Origin: Anaerolineales bacterium
GTDB taxonomy: Bacteria; Chloroflexota; Anaerolineae; Anaerolineales; Villigracilaceae
DNA: 41,150 nucleotides
Direction of reading: 5' to 3'
NCBI GenBank assembly: GCA_919902735.1
Contig: CAKKRM010000199.1
Span: 1-41,150 of the forward strand
Shown here: one piece after another, positions 35,910-41,150 of the stretch
Layout: every line of letters starts with the position of its first letter
How positions within the stretch are numbered: position 1 is the stretch's first letter
The notes under the pieces: generated by a model
Seen by the model: the letters and a program-made list of their open reading frames with translations, nothing else
Databases searched by the model: none
What the model was told of the DNA's origin: nothing
Program-made: the position numbers and the translations under genes

Positions 35910-36239
35910 ATGAACTTCACCGACTACCAGCTCAAATCCCGCGCCACTGCAAAATACCCCGCCATTGGGCACGCCGTTATTTACCCCGTTCTCGGCCTCG
36001 TCAACGAAGCGGGCGAAGTGGCTGGCAAGATCAAAAAAGTCTTTCGCGATAAAGACGGCCAGATCAGCGCTGAAACCCGCGAAGCCCTCAAAGCCGAACT
36101 CGGCGATGTGCTCTGGTATCTGGCCCAAACCTGCACCGAATTGGACATTTCCCTCGACGAAGCGGCCGAAGCCAACATAACCAAACTTTTGGACAGGCAG
36201 GCGCGCGGTAAGATACAGGGAGACGGGGACAACCGATAA
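35910..36239 (+). CDS. MazG-like nucleotide pyrophosphohydrolase
   Basis: The 109-aa all-alpha NTP-PPase has VNEAGEVAGKIKK, with the E-x-x-E metal site, and ELGDVLWYLAQTC, with the E-x-x-D site of MazG-type enzymes. It hydrolyses nucleoside triphosphates to monophosphates and pyrophosphate, mostly as a house-cleaning activity. The final 12 residues (RGKIQGDGDNR) are encoded by a 29-bp sequence that recurs after the last GT4 (36205-36233 and 41044-41072). It is followed by 7-bp-period repeats and the membrane HTH gene. Confidence 0.8.
   Translation: MNFTDYQLKSRATAKYPAIGHAVIYPVLGLVNEAGEVAGKIKKVFRDKDGQISAETREALKAELGDVLWYLAQTCTELDISLDEAAEANITKLLDRQARGKIQGDGDNR
36205..36233 (+). repeat. GCGGTAAGATACAG...GGGGACAAC repeat, copy 1
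   Basis: GCGGTAAGATACAG (36205-36218) and GGGGACAAC (36225-36233) are spaced as in copy 2 at 41044-41072, with only the six bases between them differing. Both copies are followed by a 7-bp-period repeat. This one encodes the MazG-like C-terminus. Confidence 0.65.
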
Positions 36240-36240
36240 C

Positions 36241-36338
36241 CAGTTCGAGTTTCAAAGTTGCAGGTTCAAAGTTGAAATTACGAACCTTATAACCTTCAAC
36301 CTGCCACCCGCTAACCTTCCAGCCTGCAACTTTCAAGA
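36241..36338. repeat. Degenerate 7-bp-period repeat, locus H6
   Basis: AACCTTAT, AACCTTC, AACCTGCC, then AACCTTCC, AGCCTGC, AACTTTC at about 7 bp; GTTGCAGG and CCTGCAAC words also pair across it. It occupies the whole gap before the strong AAGGAGG of the next gene. Confidence 0.6.
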
Positions 36339-36350
36339 CAAGGAGGAGTC

Positions 36351-38093
36351 ATGTTATTTCAAGCGACATTATTGGTTGATCTCATGGCAATGGCAACCTG
36401 CCTGTGGATGGCATTCTATCTTTTCGCGCGGGGGTTTCCAAGCAAAGTAACCATGCGGGGGGTGATCCTGCTCCTGGCCCTATCCGCTTTTTTCTTTGGC
36501 GCGTACAACAACCTCTTCAATCAAGTCTCTGGCACAGCCGCATGGCGCGCCACTTTCCTCATCATCGGCATCGCCGCCTGGTACGACCTCACGCTCACCA
36601 TCCTGCCCGATTCGCATCGCAAATCCCTGCTCCCGTGGGCGGTTGGGATTTACACCCTCGGCCTCGTGACCATCGTACTTTTGCTCAGCACGCGCAACGT
36701 CTTCATTGGCGAGCAAGGCAATATATTGTATGTCGCCCGCATGGGAGTCGGCCTGCCTTATATTTTGTATGGGGTTTTTGAGATCGCCGCTTGTTTCGGG
36801 CTTTTCCAGAACCTGCTCTCGCACGGAAAGATCGGCATCACCTCGCAAGGGAAATTTTTTCTGTTCGCATCCATCTTCCCAGTGGTAGGCGTCGCCTACG
36901 GCGTCATCGCCCTTGCCATCTCACCGCCCCTGCCGCGTTTATATCAAGACCTGCTGATCTTCAGCGGCGTCTTTCTGATGGGCATTTCCATAGCACGCCA
37001 TCAAACCCTTGTGGAGCGACGCACGACTCTTCAGGATTTTCCCGTCACCAGCCTGACGATTCTTCTACTAGCCATCGCCTACACCCTGATAGCGCTGCGC
37101 CTCGGACTCCCCCTTCAGTTGGTCGGTCCACTCGTGGCATTTGTGGTGCTGACACATGCCCTGTACGACCTCGTGCGCGAGTTCCTCGAACGTCTGCGCA
37201 TTCGCAGCGAGAGCAGGCTCCGCAAACAATTACGCCAGCTTGAAAATGAAAGTTCCTCAGAAAATACGCTCCGCCTGCGCCTGCAACATGGACTTGATCT
37301 GCTGTGCAGCACGCTCAATGCATATAGCGGGTTTATCGCCATCAAACGGGGAGATGAATTCGTCGTAACAGCGAGCAGGTCTTCGGTCCAGTTGGAGCGG
37401 CATTTTTCTTCGTCCACACTTGCCTACGAAGATATCTCCCACACGCAAAACGACGAAGTTCCAAATATCATCTATTTCGCCCCATCGTTTGACGGGCAAA
37501 CCCAAATTGCCATCGTGGGCATCGGCAAGCCAAACAACAGACTGGATTATTCCCACGGAGACCTGGACCTGCTCTCGGAAGTGGCTGACCAGATCGGCAC
37601 GATCGTTTCGCTGAGCAATGGACAGCCACAGTTTGAGCAGACCTTTGCACAATCGGAAATCAACGAAAATGAAGCGAGCATGGTCGCAGGCGAAATGCTT
37701 GACGCGATGGGCAGCAACCCAGACCAGGAGTTCGTCAAGATTGTCGAAGAAGGCCTGCGCAATTTGTCGGATTATATTGTGCTGGGGCAGTCACCGCTCG
37801 CCGACAAGCTGGGAGTGAAAGCAGGCTCGCACATCGAGCGCGGCAGGGAATTGCAAAAGACCATCGTCGCTTCGATTGAATTATTGCGGCCTGCCGATAA
37901 ACGCCCGCCTGAGCCGCTCCCGCGCGTTTGGTACAACCACGCAGTTCTGCACGATGCCTACGTGGAGGGCGTGCCCAACCGCGAGATCATGGCGCGCTTG
38001 TATATTTCCGAAGGCACGTTCAACCGCACCCGCCGCAACGCCATCCGCGGGTTGGCGAGGTTGTTGATGGAGAAAAAGACGGCAGTGAAATAA
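36351..38093 (+). CDS. Membrane-embedded sensor with GAF-like domain and C-terminal HTH
   Basis: The 580-aa protein has about nine TM segments to residue ~272, a charged helical linker (RLRIRSESRLRKQLRQLENE), a GAF-like domain at roughly 310-425 (GLDLLCSTLNAYSGFIAI to LSEVADQIGTIVSL) and a C-terminal HTH at 525-578 in which NREIMARLYISEGTFNRTRR is the recognition region. No His-kinase or receiver domain is seen. The shape is that of a one-component transcription regulator anchored in the membrane; the ligand is unknown. AAGGAGG precedes the ATG, and a strong terminator follows at 38111, so it is probably monocistronic. HTH assignment is from pattern only. Confidence 0.7.
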   Translation: MLFQATLLVDLMAMATCLWMAFYLFARGFPSKVTMRGVILLLALSAFFFGAYNNLFNQVSGTAAWRATFLIIGIAAWYDLTLTILPDSHRKSLLPWAVGIYTLGLVTIVLLLSTRNVFIGEQGNILYVARMGVGLPYILYGVFEIAACFGLFQNLLSHGKIGITSQGKFFLFASIFPVVGVAYGVIALAISPPLPRLYQDLLIFSGVFLMGISIARHQTLVERRTTLQDFPVTSLTILLLAIAYTLIALRLGLPLQLVGPLVAFVVLTHALYDLVREFLERLRIRSESRLRKQLRQLENESSSENTLRLRLQHGLDLLCSTLNAYSGFIAIKRGDEFVVTASRSSVQLERHFSSSTLAYEDISHTQNDEVPNIIYFAPSFDGQTQIAIVGIGKPNNRLDYSHGDLDLLSEVADQIGTIVSLSNGQPQFEQTFAQSEINENEASMVAGEMLDAMGSNPDQEFVKIVEEGLRNLSDYIVLGQSPLADKLGVKAGSHIERGRELQKTIVASIELLRPADKRPPEPLPRVWYNHAVLHDAYVEGVPNREIMARLYISEGTFNRTRRNAIRGLARLLMEKKTAVK

Positions 38094-38110
38094 GACGCCA
38101 TTTGGCTTTT

Positions 38111-38151
38111 AGCCCCTGAAGGTTTGCAACCTTCAGGGGCTTTTTATTTTT
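38111..38151 (+). terminator. Rho-independent terminator of the membrane HTH gene
   Basis: AGCCCCTGAAGGTT (38111-38124), loop TGC and AACCTTCAGGGGCT (38128-38141) form a 14-bp perfect GC-rich stem followed by TTTTTATTTTT. Confidence 0.9.
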
Positions 38152-38493
38152 ACGGTGTCATTCTGAGTAAAACCACGGCGAAACAAAGCGCCGTTCATTG
38201 CGTCCTCTTTGGGGAAAGCCAAAGAAACAAGAGCTTCAGCCGCGAATTACACGAATTTTCGCGAACTGGTTTTTAAAATCCGTTTAATTTAGCGAAATTG
38301 GTGGCAAAAAGGGTTTTGAAAATCCTTGTTCCTTAGTAGCGAAGCGAAGAATCCCCGTGACTTTCGTAGAGACCCTTCGCTATCGCTCAGGGTGACATTC
38401 AAGGGGGCTTTTAAAGTTGGCGTCTTTTGGCAGTTCCTGACCTGTCTTTGGCAGTTCAAAAATGCGAAAGTGGGACTACCAAAGGAGTTCGCC
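38152..38493. other. Repeat-rich gap upstream of the TVP38-like gene
   Basis: The region after the terminator holds family B wording (GCGAAGAATC at 38344, then TAGAGACCCTTCGCT near 38366-38380 and TCGCTCAGGGTGAC), CGCGAATTACACGAATTTTCG (a stem near 38241-38261) and GACTTTCG/CGAAAGTGGGACT pairing. AAAGGAG at 38481 is the ribosome-binding site of the next gene. No gene is supported. Confidence 0.65.
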
Positions 38494-39153
38494 ATGAAAA
38501 AAATCTTTACTATAGTATTTCTGGTCGCCGCTTTAGCCGCCGTCTGGATCTTCCGAGTTCCCGCTGCGGATTTGCTCAGCTGGTTCGGAAATCGCGAGGC
38601 TGTTGTCAACTCCATTGAGCAACTTGGGATGTGGGGACCGCTCGTCCTGATCGTCCTGCTTATTCTGCAAGTCTTCCTGGCTTTCATCCCCGGCCAGGCG
38701 CTGATGGTGGCCTGCGGATATGTCTACGGCTTTGGGCTGGGACTCCTGATTTCATGGTTCGGGTTATTCGCAGGCGGGCAAATGGCTTTCGCTCTCGCGC
38801 GCCGCTACGGGCGTCCCTTTGCCGAACGCTGGATCACCCCTGACATTTTATCGAAATGGGACAAGGCCGCAAACGGACAAGGCGTTGGCTTCTATGCCCT
38901 CTCCCTGGTTTTGCCCATCTTCCCCAACGATGCCATGTGCTACGTGGCCGGGCTTGGGAAAATTCAATCCCGCCGCTTCACCGTTGCCAACACCCTTGGC
39001 CGCGGATTGGCCTGCCTGTTCACCAGCGCTGCTGGCGCGTTCGGAAGTCAATTAAGCATTCAAAGCTGGGTCATCATCGCCTTCGTTGTTGTACTGGTTT
39101 GCATCGGCTGGCTCGTCGTCAAAAATTTCAAGCCGAATCTTTTGATCGCATAA
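38494..39153 (+). CDS. TVP38/TMEM64 (DedA-like, VTT domain) membrane protein
   Basis: The ATG at 38494 gives 219 aa, with AAAGGAG six bases upstream; longer readings would include repeat DNA. The VTT core shows IPGQALMVACGYVYGFGLGLL and, later, LPIFPNDAMCYVAGLGKIQSRRF, the F/LP-x-D/N-type second motif, with about six hydrophobic segments. The superfamily acts in lipid scrambling or flipping and membrane homeostasis; the substrate is unknown. Its TAA overlaps the AAAGGAG of the PlsC-like gene, so the two are coupled. Confidence 0.85.
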   Translation: MKKIFTIVFLVAALAAVWIFRVPAADLLSWFGNREAVVNSIEQLGMWGPLVLIVLLILQVFLAFIPGQALMVACGYVYGFGLGLLISWFGLFAGGQMAFALARRYGRPFAERWITPDILSKWDKAANGQGVGFYALSLVLPIFPNDAMCYVAGLGKIQSRRFTVANTLGRGLACLFTSAAGAFGSQLSIQSWVIIAFVVVLVCIGWLVVKNFKPNLLIA

Positions 39154-39164
39154 AGGAGACCGCC

Positions 39165-39848
39165 ATGATGACACCCATTCAAATCTCCCGAATCGTCCTG
39201 AAATCCTATTTCACAATTTTCAACCGCAGCTTTGACGTCAACGAAAACTGTCCCCTGCCCGATGGGCCCAAGATCATTGCGATGAATCACACCCCAGGCT
39301 TCGACCCGCTCTACCTGCCTTTCATTCTCAAAGACACGCCTCACTTTCTCCTGCAAGACGGCATGTTCAATATCCCATTCATCGGTTGGATGCTGAAAGA
39401 GTCAGGCCAGATCCCCGTCTACCGTGGGACGGATAGGGCCAGGGAAGCCAGGGAACAGGCGTGTGAAATCCTGCGCGCAGGCGGGACGATTGCCATCTTC
39501 CCCGAGGGAAAAGATGTCGAGTTCGGAAAACGCATCCCCGCAAAAACAGGTGTTGTGCGAATGGCGCTCGAAACGGGCGCGCCGATCATCCCGCTCGGCT
39601 TGTTCGCACCGAGTCAAAAACTCACCCCGCTTAACTTTCAATGGGAAGGAACCCCGCGCAGCGGAGCATGGCAATTCTCAGGCAAAAGCTACATGCGCAT
39701 TGGAACTCCGTGGATGCCGAAGGCCCATTCAGATATTCACATGCAAACCGAAGAATTAATGGACCGCATCTATTTACTCGTTGCAGAAGCAGAAAAGGAA
39801 TCGCAATGCGTATCGCATACCTTACTCAACCCTATCCCCCAATGGTGA
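39165..39848 (+). CDS. 1-acyl-sn-glycerol-3-phosphate acyltransferase-like (PlsC family)
   Basis: ATG at 39165 gives 227 aa with AAAGGAG seven bases before. NHTPGFD is the NHx4D catalytic motif (near residue 42), GQIPVYRGTDRAREARE the acceptor segment and IAIFPEGKD the FPEG motif. The enzyme transfers a fatty acyl chain to lysophosphatidic acid or a related lipid at the membrane. The last 14 codons overlap the start of the GT4 gene (39806), and the GT4 Shine-Dalgarno lies within this coding region. Whether it makes phosphatidic acid or a special lipid is not known. Confidence 0.85.
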   Translation: MMTPIQISRIVLKSYFTIFNRSFDVNENCPLPDGPKIIAMNHTPGFDPLYLPFILKDTPHFLLQDGMFNIPFIGWMLKESGQIPVYRGTDRAREAREQACEILRAGGTIAIFPEGKDVEFGKRIPAKTGVVRMALETGAPIIPLGLFAPSQKLTPLNFQWEGTPRSGAWQFSGKSYMRIGTPWMPKAHSDIHMQTEELMDRIYLLVAEAEKESQCVSHTLLNPIPQW

Positions 39849-41032
39849 GCGGAGCCTCGATCGTGGCCGAACAACTGGCGCAGGAAATGGCAAACCGCGG
39901 GCACGAGGTACTCGTCATTGCCGCGAGCGAAAAGCAACATGCCTACACCCAAACGGAAGGGAATCTCACGGTCATCCGTCTGATATCCATCAACAACCCG
40001 CTGCGGGTCGGCCAGAAAATTTTACTCGCCCCACGCCGTAAAGTATTACAGGCCCTGCGTGATTTTCAACCAGATGTGATTCACGCCCACGAACCCGTTC
40101 AAATGGGCTCACCTGGCCGCGAGTATGCAAGGCAATCCTGCATTCCCATCACAATGACCACGCACCAACTGCCCTGGTTCGTTGCAAGCTACCTGCCAGA
40201 TAAATTTGGCATCCGCAAGATCGTGGAAGCAGCCCTCTGGAAATATGCAAGCTGGCTGACAAAAGAGTTTTCATCCGTGATCTCACCCACACAAACCATC
40301 TCGCGGATCATCAAGAGTAAAACAGGCACAAAGCCGAGAACCATTTCCTACGGGATCGACCTGCAAATCTTTCATTCGCATTCATCTGCTGAGGAGGAAA
40401 TTGCAACCCGCTGCCAATTTGACCTGCCTTTGAATGCCCCAATCATCCTCCACACTGGCAGGCTTGACACTGATAAATCAGTGGAACGTGTGATCCTCGC
40501 AGCAGGAGCAGCTATTCGGGAGTCCGATGCGTATCTGCTTGTCGTGGGAGATGGCAACCAGAAGCGTTCACTCATCCAGCTTTGCAGGTCGCTTGGCATC
40601 GAGTCACGAGTCCACTTCACTGGCTTTATTTCAAATAAGGAAGAACTTGCAAGGATATACAGAATATCCAGTGTGTTTGTGACCGCCTCCGAAATCGAAA
40701 CCCAGGGCATCGCCATCCTCGAAGCCGCCGCCAGCGGGCTGCCCATCGTGGCGGTCAAGGCCACCTGCATTCCTGAGATCGTACAGCATGGAGTCAACGG
40801 CTACCTCGCCAATCCCGGTGACATTGACGCCATGAGCAGATGCATTGCCAAAATATTAAGTAACCCAGCCAAAGCTTGCGAAATGAAGCTGAAAAGCCGC
40901 GCCATCGCGGAAAAATTCAGGGCAGAGGTCACATTCGCGAAGCACGAAAGACTTTACAAACAGATGATCAGGCAAAAAAGCAGGCAGGCATTCGCCCCCG
41001 AAAAACCAGCCAAAAATCCCCTATACGTTTAG
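39806..41032 (+). CDS. GT4 family glycosyltransferase
   Basis: ATG at 39806 gives 408 aa, with AAAAGGAA five bases upstream, and the gene overlaps the PlsC-like end by 43 bp. It opens MRIAYLTQPYPPMVSGASIV, the N-terminal signature of lipid-linked GT4 enzymes (PimB/monoglucosyl-DAG type), with IHAHEPVQMGSPG and ISPTQTISRIIKSKTG. The donor half has ILHTGRLDTDKSVERVILAA, VVGDGNQKRSLIQL and E-x7-E in EIETQGIAILEAAASG. Coupling to PlsC and TVP38 genes suggests a glycolipid product. The tail is basic (RQKSRQAFAPEKPAKNP). Confidence 0.85.
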   Translation: MRIAYLTQPYPPMVSGASIVAEQLAQEMANRGHEVLVIAASEKQHAYTQTEGNLTVIRLISINNPLRVGQKILLAPRRKVLQALRDFQPDVIHAHEPVQMGSPGREYARQSCIPITMTTHQLPWFVASYLPDKFGIRKIVEAALWKYASWLTKEFSSVISPTQTISRIIKSKTGTKPRTISYGIDLQIFHSHSSAEEEIATRCQFDLPLNAPIILHTGRLDTDKSVERVILAAGAAIRESDAYLLVVGDGNQKRSLIQLCRSLGIESRVHFTGFISNKEELARIYRISSVFVTASEIETQGIAILEAAASGLPIVAVKATCIPEIVQHGVNGYLANPGDIDAMSRCIAKILSNPAKACEMKLKSRAIAEKFRAEVTFAKHERLYKQMIRQKSRQAFAPEKPAKNPLYV

Positions 41033-41043
41033 CTAGGTATTTT

Positions 41044-41072
41044 GCGGTAAGATACAGACGGAAGGGGACAAC
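41044..41072 (+). repeat. GCGGTAAGATACAG...GGGGACAAC repeat, copy 2
   Basis: Same two blocks and spacing as 36205-36233, here outside any gene, just after the final GT4. Confidence 0.65.
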
Positions 41073-41083
41073 AAGGAACTGTA

Positions 41084-41141
41084 AGCGGCCAGCCATTAGC
41101 TTTTAGCTAACAGCCAACCGCTAAACGCTAAACGCTAAAAG
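41084..41141. repeat. 7-bp-period repeat, locus H7
   Basis: AGCGGCC, AGCCATT, AGCTTTT, AGCTAAC, AGCCAAC are followed by three perfect tandem CGCTAAA units (41119-41139). It reaches almost to the window edge; the next gene is not seen. Confidence 0.75.
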
Positions 41142-41150
41142 AACCCGTAG

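Noticed and set aside
38241-38261. CGCGAATTACACGAATTTTCG as an operator
   Set aside because: The wording is a very common intergenic repeat in bacterial genomes and stands far from a start codon.
38326-38493. N-terminal extension of the TVP38-like protein
   Set aside because: It is encoded by repeat DNA, while AAAGGAG stands six bases before the ATG at 38494.

Overview
The window reads as a chromosomal segment from a Chloroflexota bacterium, most likely class Anaerolineae. This is an inference from gene content (F420-type LLM oxidoreductase, family-4 uracil-DNA glycosylase, DUF951, many membrane glycosyltransferases) and from intergenic DNA crowded with short palindromic and 7-bp-period repeats. 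No rRNA, tRNA, CRISPR array or transposase gene was seen.

Layout. (1) 1-2756: the start of an EPS-type MarR-like winged-helix regulator (minus strand, cut by the window edge), a methyltransferase/GT2 fusion and a second methyltransferase. (2) 2776-29201: about 26 kb of minus-strand surface-glycan genes with short gaps or overlaps, read from right to left. They are: a nucleotide-sugar dehydrogenase, an epimerase, a Wzx-like flippase and a GT4; then a small anchored protein and two large membrane proteins; then gmd with a GT39-like enzyme, a DPM1/GtrB-like GT2, a UPF0104/AglD-like membrane protein, a GT4 and an asparagine-synthase-type amidotransferase; then a WxcM-like bifunctional enzyme, an aminotransferase, an acetyltransferase, a GT4 and a second UPF0104-like protein; finally a 689-aa membrane protein, a methyltransferase and another GT39-like enzyme. 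(3) 29307-31569: a housekeeping operon tsaE-tsaB-rimI-UDG4. (4) 31893-33462: DUF951 and a diacylglycerol-glucosyltransferase-like GT4. (5) 33680-36239: hotdog thioesterase, LLM oxidoreductase and MazG-like pyrophosphohydrolase, separated by repeat islands. (6) 36351-38093: a membrane protein with about nine TM segments, a GAF-like domain and a C-terminal HTH, followed by a clear intrinsic terminator. (7) 38494-41032: TVP38-like protein, PlsC-like acyltransferase and GT4, tightly coupled.

How the genes fit together. The glycan block makes activated sugars (GDP-4-keto-6-deoxymannose by Gmd; a 3-acetamido-3,6-dideoxyhexose by the WxcM-like enzyme and aminotransferase; a uronic acid by the dehydrogenase/epimerase pair). 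Cytosolic GT4 enzymes assemble them, Wzx-like export follows, and polyprenyl-phosphate sugars from the GT2 enzymes probably feed the GT-C-type membrane enzymes outside the membrane. RmlA/RmlB and a Gmd partner reductase are not in the window.

Most notable signals. A 23-bp promoter/operator sequence with a 17-bp palindrome is found, one mismatch apart, both at the EPS-type regulator and 20 kb away at gmd, with identical -10 geometry. Seven loci carry degenerate repeats of different words but the same roughly 7-bp period, several forming gene ends or an in-frame insert. Another dispersed structured repeat appears to have been captured in frame inside a membrane-protein gene. The 36351-38093 protein looks like a membrane-embedded one-component transcription factor.
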